A stretch of 64,000 bases of DNA from CAZIAK01 sp964537035 (lineage in GTDB: Bacteria > Planctomycetota > B15-G4): the NCBI GenBank assembly GCA_964537035.1, contig CAZIAK010000008.1, forward strand, positions 62,001 to 126,000, given 5' to 3'. Of the stretch, positions 45,757 to 53,663 are shown one piece after another. The notes below the pieces were generated by a model, which saw only the letters and a list, made by a program, of their open reading frames with translations, was not told the DNA's origin and made no database searches. A program made the translations under genes and the position numbers. Every line of letters begins with the position of its first letter. Positions within the stretch are counted from its first letter, which is position 1.

Positions 45757-47241
45757 TCAGTTGGCCTCCGGATCGACCAGGTCGACGCGATAGTCGTAAG
45801 GCTTGGGCGTTCTGGCTGTCTGCCACATGTTGTAGACGAACAGGATCTGTCCGAGGAGGATCATGCCGCCGGCGAAGGTGCGCACATCCCAGAAGGGCTT
45901 GAGCGCGTTGAGGATGTCAGACCAGGGCGCCAGGGCCATGAACATGTAGCCGTGCATGACGCCCGCGGCGAGCAGGTCCACGAACATGACCACCAGACCG
46001 ATCATGGTCAGCCAGTAGTGCCAGTGGTTGAGCCGCCGGTTGTACCAGTCGTTGCCCACGAGGCGTGGCCACAGCCAGGTCATCATGCCCAGCACCCAGA
46101 AGGCGAAGACACCCATCATCACCATGTGCGCGTGACCGGGCACCCAGTCGGTGAAGTGGATGATCTTCTGCACAGCGAGCGTGACATGGAAGAAGCACTG
46201 CAGGCAGGTGATGAAGTAGCAGACCATGCCCGTGTAGAACCAGCGGATGGGCAGGTTCGTGCGCAGGGCCAGGCCTCGTCCCCACATGGTGGCGAAGAAG
46301 TTCACCACCACCGTCGTGACCACGATCTCGACCGCCATGGTCGAGATGATGGCGCCGTACTGCACCGACATGGGGATCGACGAGAGCAAGAAGTGGTGCA
46401 CGCCGTTGAGCGGGTAGAAGAAGGCCAGGGCCCAGAAGCCGATCACCGACAGGGCATGGCTCCAGATGGGCTTGCGCAGGATGATGGGCACGAAGAAGTA
46501 CATCAGTCCCCAACCCATGGGCGTGACGAACAGCCCCACCAGGTCGTGGATGTACAGCCCCACCGTGGCGCCGCCCGAGCTGCCCGAGAGGGTCCACTCG
46601 GGGAGCGTGTTGCCCATGACATAGGTCAGGATCAACCAGACGATGCCCGCCGAGAAGTACCACAGCGACACGTACATGCGCTTGAACATCGACTTGGCGA
46701 TGGGCGTCAAGAACTGGATCGCCACCAGCACCGCGCCGAACTCCACCAGGAAGTCGACCGGGATGTAGTTCAGGTCCCACGTGCCAGGGCGGAAGCCCGT
46801 GGGCGTCTCGCCCCACTCGACCGCCTGGGCATAGCCCAGCAGCTGGCCCACGGCGGTGGCCAGGATCAAGAACTGCCAGACCACCAGGATCACCCAGCCC
46901 AGACGATGGCTCGCCACCCGGCGGCCGGTGAGTCTCGGCACGGCATAGTACATCCCGCCGACGAAGGCATTCACCAGGAAGCCGAAGGCGATGGCGTTGG
47001 TGTGCACGAGGCGCAACCGGCCGAAGCTCAGCCAGTGCACGTTCTCAAAGGGATAGGCGCCCACGAACTGCAGCGAGACAACGAAGCCCGCAGTCATGGA
47101 CACAAGCATGAACAGGCTGGCGAAGGTGAAGTGCCACTTCACCAGGCCCTTGCACACCAGATGGTCAGCGCTCGCGTCAGCGATGATCTGAGCCGGGGGC
47201 TCGTCTGCTGCGTCGCCGATTGGAAGGGTTGTCGAGGTCAT
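45757..47241 (-). CDS. ccoN: cbb3-type cytochrome c oxidase subunit I (CcoN)
   Basis: 494 residues, about 12 membrane helices. This is the catalytic haem-copper subunit reducing O2 to water at high affinity. Ligand regions: VHTNAIAFGFLVNAF (low-spin haem His), YIHDLVGLFVTPMGWG with the Cu-B His, PLNGVHHFLLSSIPM (Cu-B His pair), and WVPGHAHMVMMGVF (haem His residues). The ATG at 47241 is 27 bp after the upstream cytochrome gene. The full-length match places the organism among aerobes able to respire at low oxygen. Confidence 0.95.
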   Translation of the reverse strand: MTSTTLPIGDAADEPPAQIIADASADHLVCKGLVKWHFTFASLFMLVSMTAGFVVSLQFVGAYPFENVHWLSFGRLRLVHTNAIAFGFLVNAFVGGMYYAVPRLTGRRVASHRLGWVILVVWQFLILATAVGQLLGYAQAVEWGETPTGFRPGTWDLNYIPVDFLVEFGAVLVAIQFLTPIAKSMFKRMYVSLWYFSAGIVWLILTYVMGNTLPEWTLSGSSGGATVGLYIHDLVGLFVTPMGWGLMYFFVPIILRKPIWSHALSVIGFWALAFFYPLNGVHHFLLSSIPMSVQYGAIISTMAVEIVVTTVVVNFFATMWGRGLALRTNLPIRWFYTGMVCYFITCLQCFFHVTLAVQKIIHFTDWVPGHAHMVMMGVFAFWVLGMMTWLWPRLVGNDWYNRRLNHWHYWLTMIGLVVMFVDLLAAGVMHGYMFMALAPWSDILNALKPFWDVRTFAGGMILLGQILFVYNMWQTARTPKPYDYRVDLVDPEAN

Positions 47242-47268
47242 GGTTCTCGGCTCGTCGGTTCGTGCAGG

Positions 47269-48219
47269 TCAGCGAGACGCTGAATCGTTGTCGTGGGCGG
47301 CACAGCTCACCGGATGCGGGGCGACTCGCGTCTCCTCGTCCTGCAGGCTGAGGATGAAGTCGACGATCGCCCAGAGGTCCTCATCGCTGCCATACACCGC
47401 AGGCATGGGCGTCCCGTTGAGGCCGGTGCGCATGCGCAAGAAGATGTCCTCGGGGGTGCTGCCTGCGCGGAAGACGCCAGTGGTGAAGTCGCGAGGCCGC
47501 ACCACGTCGTCCTTCCAGTCGCGCAAGGTGAACGACGACGGGCCGTCGCCGATGCCGGTCTCGCCATGGCAGGCCACGCACTGCGCTTTGTAGAGCTGGG
47601 CGCCGTGGGCGATGGTGTCCTCGTCGGTCTCAGGGCGCTGAGACACGTCCACCGACCAGACCTCCTCGAAGGCATCGAACAAGACCTCTTCTTCGAGCTC
47701 GTCGAACTCCTCCGCCATGACCTCTTCCAAGGTCAGGCCGTCGTCCTCCATCAGGTAGGCCACCTCGTTCTTGAGCAGGCCGAAGCGGGTCAGATAGAGC
47801 ACGTACTGGACCACGTCCCGGCGATGCAGTTCAGACAGGAGCGGGAACGCTGGCATGGCCGATCCCTGCAACCCGCAGGCCACCACGTGGAGCAGGTCTT
47901 CTTCTGTGGGCAGCTCTCCGGAGGGCGTGGAGCGGAACTTGAAGTTGCCCTTCTGGAAGTCGCGGGGCAGGGGGCTGAGCCACCGTGAGGCCGGGCCATC
48001 GCCCTGCCCCGCTTCGCCGTGACAGCCCACGCAGTACTGCTCGTAGACCAGCCGCCCACGGCTCGCCGCGGCATCGGCAGGCCAATCGTCGAAGGTGAGG
48101 CCCTCGGCCTCGGCCACCGGCTCTGCCTGGGGCGGCGCCACGGCCCCCCCGAAGAGCACCAGAGCGCCGGAGGTCAGCAGCACGACGGCCACAGCCAACA
48201 GCGGTGATTTCCTGCCCAT
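47269..48219 (-). CDS. membrane-anchored di-haem cytochrome c, CcoP-like, first gene of the cbb3 cluster
   Basis: 316 residues from the ATG at 48219. One N-terminal membrane helix or signal anchor (LLAVAVVLLTSGALVLFGG) is followed by two cytochrome c domains with CVGCHGEAGQGDG and CVACHGETGIGDG. Di-haem content suggests it takes the place of CcoP. CcoP normally follows CcoO, has two helices near its N-terminus and is somewhat shorter, whereas here the gene precedes ccoN and an acidic linker (about 165-200, MAEEFDELEEEVLFDAFEE) joins the domains. It may be either an unusual CcoP or the electron donor. Confidence 0.8.
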   Translation of the reverse strand: MGRKSPLLAVAVVLLTSGALVLFGGAVAPPQAEPVAEAEGLTFDDWPADAAASRGRLVYEQYCVGCHGEAGQGDGPASRWLSPLPRDFQKGNFKFRSTPSGELPTEEDLLHVVACGLQGSAMPAFPLLSELHRRDVVQYVLYLTRFGLLKNEVAYLMEDDGLTLEEVMAEEFDELEEEVLFDAFEEVWSVDVSQRPETDEDTIAHGAQLYKAQCVACHGETGIGDGPSSFTLRDWKDDVVRPRDFTTGVFRAGSTPEDIFLRMRTGLNGTPMPAVYGSDEDLWAIVDFILSLQDEETRVAPHPVSCAAHDNDSASR

Positions 48220-49008
48220 GGTTCGTCTCTCGCGAGTCACAGATACGCAACGTCCCGAGGACTGTAGGACCGAGCGCCCCGCAGCTCAAGACCAAACAGT
48301 CGGGTGATTGGCTCCTGGAGAAAAGGCAGAAAAACTCCTCCTGCCGAGAAACTTCCTGTAGCTGCCGCCGTCAGCTCTTTCGTGGGACGAGAGGTCGGCC
48401 GCCGTGGCTCGCCACCGTTCAGCCTCCGGGTACATGCCCCGAAGACATCCAGACGATGACCCCAGCAACGACCCATCGCCCGACTTCACGTCGAGAGATG
48501 CAGCACCTCGCTCAACGCCCCGTGTGGGACGGGGCTGGCCCCAACCTCCCTGGACAACCTGCGACCGCGCCCCCTCGACTGGCCGGGGGTGGCAGGAGTC
48601 CAACGGGGGCCCGAGATGCAGCTGGGCACGTCAGGACTGGTCTGGGCGGCAAGACCTGCGGGGCCGACCCTCTCCCACGTCTGACACCTCTCTCAGTTCA
48701 GCGCCCCAGCCCAAGCCATGCCGAACCCTGGCCGAACCCTGGCTGGTCTGGGCCGGGTCTGGGCCGGGTCTGGGCCGGGTCTGGGCCGGGTCTGGGCCGG
48801 GTCTGGGCCGNNNNNNNNNNNNNNNNNNNNNNNNNNNNNNNNNNNNNNNNNNNNNNNNNNNNNNNNNNNNNNNNNNNNNNNNNNNNNNNNNNNNNNNNNN
48901 NNNNNNNNNNGGTCTGGGCCGGGTCTGGGCCGGGTCTGGGCCGGGTCTGGGCCGGGTCTGGGCCGGGTCTGGGCCCAGGGTCACGGAGGGCCCAGGCGTG
49001 AGCCGGGG
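48220..49008. other. intergenic region without recognisable gene
   Basis: About 790 bp between the cytochrome gene and a lipoprotein gene. Open frames here cross the N run or are shadows of the repeat and show no domain or signal peptide. The only structure seen is the 11-bp tandem repeat at 48745-48976. Confidence 0.7.
48745..48976. repeat. 11-bp tandem repeat array interrupted by 100-N assembly gap
   Basis: Six perfect copies of GGTCTGGGCCG occupy 48745-48810 before the gap (N at 48811-48910). Five more perfect copies and one ending in C occupy 48911-48976 after it. The assembly broke here because the array exceeds the assembly word length, so true copy number is unknown. It lies outside genes, between the cbb3 cluster and lipoproteins. 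Confidence 0.9.
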
Positions 49009-49644
49009 TCACCGCGCCGAGAACCTGGCGGAGATCTCGGCTACAGGCTGCTCTCTGAGCTGCTCGAGCTGTTGATCCAGAAGCTCTGAGAAGGCGTCCG
49101 CGCCGGCGCTGAGAGAGCCCAGGGTCGACTCCCGCTGAAAGGCACGATTCATCTGCTCGTGGTAGCTCTTGGCCACGGTGTCCAGGGGCAGGCTCATCAG
49201 TACGTACATCATCTTGGTGATGGGGTCGGTCCAGCGCAGGGGCTGGCTCTCGGGCTCGCTGGGCGAGACACGCATGACCTCGTCGGTGACCTGACGAGAG
49301 ACGGACTCCACGAAACGCCCTGACTCCACCAGTTCATCGGCGAAACCGTCCCGCAGGCCGGCCACGAACTCACCCGCCAGCATGGCTGTGAGGGCGTCCA
49401 CGGTCAGAGCCAGTTGAGCCCGGCCATGGCTGAGGGAGGTGGCCCGTCGGCTTCCAGGGTCAGCGGCGGTGGCCGAGCTGCCCACCGCCTCGACCGTGCG
49501 GCCGTCCGCACCCTCGAAGACCCCGAAGTGGCCCACCCAGGCCGGGGCGGCGGCCGGGTCCACGGGAGGAGCCGTCGAGGCACAAGCCACCAACACGAGG
49601 GCAAGAAGCGTCGCAGGAACGGCCTCTGAGCACCGGAGAGACAT
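49009..49644 (-). CDS. LPP20-like lipoprotein
   Basis: 211 residues from the ATG at 49644 (TTGGAG upstream). The sequence extends upstream in frame but homology and the lipoprotein signal start here: MSLRCSEAVPATLLALVLVACAS, lipobox LVAC. The mature part has the LPP20-type pattern of a small alpha-beta domain: VEAVGSSATAADPGSRRATSLSHGRAQLA. A helical region and a C-terminus with a Gln/Glu heptad-like end follow. It diverges from 49645 with adjoining start codons and probably belongs with the next lipoproteins. The role is unknown; LPP20-type proteins occur in outer-membrane or flagellar contexts. Confidence 0.65.
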   Translation of the reverse strand: MSLRCSEAVPATLLALVLVACASTAPPVDPAAAPAWVGHFGVFEGADGRTVEAVGSSATAADPGSRRATSLSHGRAQLALTVDALTAMLAGEFVAGLRDGFADELVESGRFVESVSRQVTDEVMRVSPSEPESQPLRWTDPITKMMYVLMSLPLDTVAKSYHEQMNRAFQRESTLGSLSAGADAFSELLDQQLEQLREQPVAEISARFSAR

Positions 49645-49848
49645 GTGAACTCCAAGAAGAAGCTGTGGGCGGGCCGCTCCCCTGGTCGTGGCGGCTGGAT
49701 CGGGGCGATCCTGCCCGTCATCATGATCTGCGCGGGCCCGGCCTGCCAGACTGGATTGGTGAAGGCGTTGACTGAAGCCACCACGAATTCGTTCAAATGC
49801 CACCCCAACCGGTTCTTCTGCGAGCTGAATCAGACGGGCTTCCCCTAG
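49645..49848 (+). CDS. small lipoprotein-like peptide, divergent from LPP20-like gene
   Basis: 67 residues from a GTG with GGAGAG five bases upstream. Basic N-terminus (NSKKKLW), a hydrophobic segment WIGAILPVIMICAGPAC and a C-terminal part with paired Cys (KCHPNRFFCELN). It could be a lipoprotein or export-signal peptide. Its start codon abuts the ATG of the divergent gene (CATGTG), so one of the two may be misassigned. No known family. It is 51 bp upstream of the larger lipoprotein. Confidence 0.45.
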   Translation: MNSKKKLWAGRSPGRGGWIGAILPVIMICAGPACQTGLVKALTEATTNSFKCHPNRFFCELNQTGFP

Positions 49849-49899
49849 CAGCCTGTGGAAGCCAGCCACAGTCTTCACGCCTCTTCATAGGGATGGTCC

Positions 49900-51459
49900 A
49901 TGACACCCTCGACCCTGCTGCTGCTCGTCGTGCTCGTCGTCGCCCCGGCCTGCACCTCCCCTGGGGCGGGTGCCTCCCCGGGCAGCTCATCAGACCGTTC
50001 AGCGGGAGGGCCTGACTGGGTCATCACGCCCTACGACCACTCGGGCGTGCGCCGCTCAGAGCACATGGCCGGCGTAGGCTATGCCCCGGGCACGGGGGGA
50101 GCCTCACGAGAGGTGGCCGTCCAGAAGGCCCTGACGGACCTGACCCAGACGATCCTGAGTGCCATTCGCTCCACGGTGATCGTCGAGACAAACCAGCGTC
50201 GCGAGAACGACGACGTCACCTGGGCCGAGGAGCTCAACCAGACGATCCGCGTCGACTCAGCGGGCGAGCTGCCCGGCTACGAGGTGGTCGACTCGTGGGT
50301 CGACGAGCAGAACGGCGAAACGGTGGTGCTCGTCGTGGTCTCTCGAGAGCTGCTCTGCTCGACCCTGTTTCCCAAGATCGAGCAGGCCCTCGCCGAAGCC
50401 GACGAGTTTCTGGACACTCCACCCGACTTCGCCACGACCCAACCCGCTCAAGCCCTGTACCGAGCCCTGCAAGCCTACGCGGTCCTCAGCGCGCGCATGC
50501 TTGAGGCCACCAAGGCTCAGGTCGTGGCCAAGCACTCCCGCTTGCAGTCCCAGGCAGGGGCGAACTTCGGACGCGCCACGGCCCTGCTCGACGAGACCTC
50601 CCGGCGCCTGGCCGCGCTCAGCGGAGCGATCCAGATCGACAAGGTCGCAGGCGACGGACAGCGCAGCGCCGTGCGGGGCGCACTGGCCCAGCCGCTCATC
50701 GCGCGGATGAGCGTGGTCGATGCACAAGGTCAGAGCCATCCTCTGGCCCGTTTTCCCGCTCGCTTCGTGGCCTCTCAAGAGCCCGGGCCCGCACTGGCTC
50801 ACTCTGCCTCCACCACCGATGACCAGGGCCTGATCTCATGCAAGGTCAGCGATCTCGTGCCCACGGGACAGGCCGCCAATGAGATCTTCGTCCAGCCCGA
50901 CTTTGGCCGGCTGGCTCCCAGCATCGAACGCTCGCGGATTCCCTCCGAGAGCTTCACCTATCACCTGCCCACCACCGGCCAGACGTCGGTGCTGCTGCTG
51001 CTCACCGACACCTTCGAGGGCGCCCCCCTCGACGACCAGCTCATGGGCGAAGAGCTGGGGGACCACCTCTCATCGTTCGGCTTCGATGTCCTGGTCATGG
51101 ACCCCACGAGCCCCGCCGGACAACGCCTGGCTGCAGCAGAAGACACAGACCTGGCCGGTGTGATCGCCGAACTCCATGCCGACCGTTTCGAATACGTCAT
51201 GCATGGTCGCAGCTCCACCCGCTACTCGAGCAAGACTCCGGTGGGCCACTTCTATTACAGCCTGGCCACCCTGCAGGTGGACAACCTGGCCAGCGGCTCG
51301 AGCCAGGCCATCACCACCGACGAAGTCAAAGGTGGCCATCCCGTGAAAGGACAGCCGGGCATCGCCCGGGCACTCGCTGCCCTGCGGCGCGTCCTGAACC
51401 AAGCCGTGGACGAGCAGTTCGTCTCGGAGTTCGTCATCGAGACCGACAATGACAGCTGA
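49900..51459 (+). CDS. LPP20-domain lipoprotein with FlgT-like regions
   Basis: 519 residues. Signal MTPSTLLLLVVLVVAPACTSP with lipobox APAC. The first domain (about 45-150) is LPP20-like: GVGYAPGTGGASREVAVQKAL, TQTILSAIRSTV, YEVVDSWVDEQNGETVVLVVVSR. A coiled helical region (160-240) and a C-terminal alpha-beta region (about 345-519: LMGEELGDHLSSFGFDVLV, YVMHGRSSTRYSSKTPVGHFYY) resemble FlgT/penicillin-binding-activator-like modules. It probably sits on the inner face of the outer membrane. The function is not known. The stop overlaps the next gene. Confidence 0.65.
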   Translation: MTPSTLLLLVVLVVAPACTSPGAGASPGSSSDRSAGGPDWVITPYDHSGVRRSEHMAGVGYAPGTGGASREVAVQKALTDLTQTILSAIRSTVIVETNQRRENDDVTWAEELNQTIRVDSAGELPGYEVVDSWVDEQNGETVVLVVVSRELLCSTLFPKIEQALAEADEFLDTPPDFATTQPAQALYRALQAYAVLSARMLEATKAQVVAKHSRLQSQAGANFGRATALLDETSRRLAALSGAIQIDKVAGDGQRSAVRGALAQPLIARMSVVDAQGQSHPLARFPARFVASQEPGPALAHSASTTDDQGLISCKVSDLVPTGQAANEIFVQPDFGRLAPSIERSRIPSESFTYHLPTTGQTSVLLLLTDTFEGAPLDDQLMGEELGDHLSSFGFDVLVMDPTSPAGQRLAAAEDTDLAGVIAELHADRFEYVMHGRSSTRYSSKTPVGHFYYSLATLQVDNLASGSSQAITTDEVKGGHPVKGQPGIARALAALRRVLNQAVDEQFVSEFVIETDNDS

Positions 51460-52120
51460 CATGAGTGAACCCAGGTTCGTGCCCCTTGCCGATCGTTTTG
51501 ACCCCGGGGCCCCCCCTGCCGACGCTGCTCGAGAGTTCTACGAAGTGCTGCGCCGACGGCGCACGGTGCGAGAGTTCTCTGATCGTCCGGTGAGTCGAGA
51601 GACCATCGAGTGGATCGTCCGCTCTGCTGCCACGGCCCCGAGCGGTGCGAACAAGCAGCCCTGGCGGTTCGTCTGCATCCAAGACCCCGACCTCAAGCGG
51701 CGCATCCGCGAGGCTGCCGAGCAAGAAGAGCGCAGCTTCTACGCGCACCGGGCCAACGAGGAGTGGCTGGCCGACCTCAGCCCCCTGGGCACCGACCAGG
51801 ACAAGCCCTTCTTGGAGGTCGCGCCCTGGCTGATCGTGGTCTTCAAACTCATCGCCGCAGACGATGGCGGCCAGGTCTATTACCCCACCGAGTCGGTAGG
51901 GCTGGCCTCGGGCTTGCTGCTGGCCGCCGCCCATCAGGCAGGTCTGGTCACGCTCACCCACACGCCGAGCCCGATGAACTTCTTGTCCCAGGTGCTCGAT
52001 CGACCGTCGAATGAGCGGCCCTTCTTGCTGATCCCCGTGGGCTACCCCGCCGACGACTGCACCGTGCCCGCGGCGGCCCTGCTGCGCAAACCCCTCGACG
52101 AGGTGATGCTCGTCCGCTGA
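51449..52120 (+). CDS. nitroreductase-family protein, iodotyrosine-deiodinase-like
   Basis: 223 residues. FMN-binding motifs RRRRTVREFSDRPV, SGANKQPWRFV and LASGLLLAAAHQAGLVTLTHTP are canonical. The lid segment carries Glu94, Tyr98 and Lys119 with the exact 4- and 21-residue spacing of the substrate-binding triad of human iodotyrosine deiodinase (Glu157, Tyr161, Lys182). So it may remove halogen from halotyrosines or related phenols rather than act as a general nitroreductase. An ATG at 51461 is an alternative start. It overlaps the lipoprotein stop by 11 bp and is followed by a hairpin. Confidence 0.85.
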   Translation: MTADMSEPRFVPLADRFDPGAPPADAAREFYEVLRRRRTVREFSDRPVSRETIEWIVRSAATAPSGANKQPWRFVCIQDPDLKRRIREAAEQEERSFYAHRANEEWLADLSPLGTDQDKPFLEVAPWLIVVFKLIAADDGGQVYYPTESVGLASGLLLAAAHQAGLVTLTHTPSPMNFLSQVLDRPSNERPFLLIPVGYPADDCTVPAAALLRKPLDEVMLVR

Positions 52121-52166
52121 GCCGGGCTCGGCGGCTTGGCAACCCCTCGGCCGCCAAGCCGGGCTC
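52119..52166. terminator. bidirectional hairpin between nitroreductase and rmuC
   Basis: The arms GAGCCGGGCTCGGCGGC and GCCGCCAAGCCGGGCTC pair with about 16 matches and enclose a 10-14 nt loop in the 69-bp space between convergent stops. No strong T-run, so it may serve both genes only as a hairpin barrier. Confidence 0.6.
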
Positions 52167-52189
52167 GCACGACGGGTGTGGCGTGGCCA

Positions 52190-53473
52190 TCAGCTGGGGG
52201 GCGAGAACTCCCGCACCGCTTCGTCCACCGACGGGGGCCCATCGAGTGACCCGTTGCCACCCGGGCCCGACGTCAGCTTCTCCAATGCCCGGCCTGCGGG
52301 GAGCAGACGCTGGGCGTAGCTGCCCACGGCGGCGTTGTAGTCCCCCACCGCACGGCCCAGGGCCTTGCCCACTCCGGCGAGATGCTCGGAGAAGTGCTGA
52401 GCCCGATCGTGCAACGTGCGCGCCGCGTCCCAGACTTGCTGCGCGCTCTCGGCCACTTGATCCTGGCGCCAGTAGGTGCCCACCGTGCGCAACAACGCCA
52501 CCAAGGTCACCGGGGTGGCGATCAGGATGCGCTGCTCGAGGGCCTCTTGCTGCAACTCCGGGCGCAACTCGCAGGCTGCCGCCAGAATGGGCTCGCCCGG
52601 CAAGAACAGCACCGTGAAGTCGACCGGTCCATCGAGGCCTGCCGCATAATTCTTTCGGGCCAGCTCGCGGATGAAGCGGCGGAGGCTGCCCGTGTGTGCG
52701 GCCAGGTGGCGGCGGCGCTCCCGGCCGTCGGTCACGTCGCACGAGGCGATGTAGTCGACCAGGGGCACCTTCGAATCAATGGGGATGCAGCCACCGCCGG
52801 GCAGCAGCACGACCATGTCCGGGCGGCTGCCATCGCTGCCCGTGGGTTGCTCGACGAAGTCGCAGTGTTCGCTCATCCCCGCCAGCTCGACGATGCGCCG
52901 CAACGACAACTCGCCCCACCGCCCACGAGCCTGGGAGCTGCCCGTGAGCGCGGTGGCCAGGGCGTTGCTCTGGTCATCGAGCCGGCGAGTGGCCAGGGCC
53001 AGATCCTTGAACTGGCCTTCCAGCTCGGCATACGCCCGCTCGCGCTTCGACTCCAGCTCGCGAGCTGCGCGGTCGAGCCTGCCCAGCTGCTCGCCCAGAG
53101 GGCGCACCATCTCGGCGATGGCCTTCTGCCGTTGGTCGAGCTCGGCGCTGTGTTCCGTCGTACTCGACTGCAGCTTCAACTCGGCCAGGGTCAGAAACTG
53201 CTCCGAGCTGCGTCGCAGTGCCTCGTCAGCCAGGGCCCCGAACGTGGTCGCCGCCTGAGCAGTGGACTCGGCCTGCGCTGCCAGCTGGGCCTGGGCATGA
53301 GCCAGCTCGACGCGCAGGCCGGTGACCTCGTCTTGCTCGACCGTGGCGCGACGGCCCGCCCGCACGGTGGCCCAGGTCCAGCCCATGGCCAGACCGAGAC
53401 CGCCCGCAAGCAGCAAGCCCAGCAGGGGCACGAGCCACACGGCCACATCGTCAGGAATGGGTAACTCGGTCAT
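52190..53473 (-). CDS. rmuC: DNA recombination protein RmuC
   Basis: 427 residues from MTELPIPDDV at 53473. One N-terminal membrane helix (VPLLGLLLAGGLGLAMGWTW), a long coiled coil (about 35-175) and the conserved RmuC nuclease-like domain (about 190-400: GRWGELSLRRIVELAGM, RPDMVVLLPGGGCIPIDSKVPLVDY, FTVLFLPGEPILAAA, RILIATPVTLVALLRTVG). RmuC limits short-inverted-repeat recombination and has a PD-(D/E)XK-like fold (here DSKVPL). Full length. It runs convergent with the nitroreductase. Confidence 0.94.
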   Translation of the reverse strand: MTELPIPDDVAVWLVPLLGLLLAGGLGLAMGWTWATVRAGRRATVEQDEVTGLRVELAHAQAQLAAQAESTAQAATTFGALADEALRRSSEQFLTLAELKLQSSTTEHSAELDQRQKAIAEMVRPLGEQLGRLDRAARELESKRERAYAELEGQFKDLALATRRLDDQSNALATALTGSSQARGRWGELSLRRIVELAGMSEHCDFVEQPTGSDGSRPDMVVLLPGGGCIPIDSKVPLVDYIASCDVTDGRERRRHLAAHTGSLRRFIRELARKNYAAGLDGPVDFTVLFLPGEPILAAACELRPELQQEALEQRILIATPVTLVALLRTVGTYWRQDQVAESAQQVWDAARTLHDRAQHFSEHLAGVGKALGRAVGDYNAAVGSYAQRLLPAGRALEKLTSGPGGNGSLDGPPSVDEAVREFSPPS

Positions 53474-53663
53474 GGCGGGCCCGCCTGCAGACGTGTCCTG
53501 GTGCGCCTCCAAGAGTAGGACGAGCGCAGGGCCAGAACCATCGGCAAGGCCAGGGAAGATCTGTGCCAGCTGGGCGGTGCAGCCGCCGCCAACCGACTCG
53601 CCCCCGCCTCTACGACGGCTTCGCCGCGCCGTGGCCGCAGCAGACGAGCCTCCACAGGCCGGG

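Noticed and set aside
48745..48976. Possible CRISPR array
   Set aside because: The repeat unit is 11 bp and directly adjacent with no spacers; no cas genes are nearby.
48404..49075. Open frames through the 11-bp repeat and N gap
   Set aside because: They are repeat translations crossing undetermined bases, with no domain and no ribosome site.
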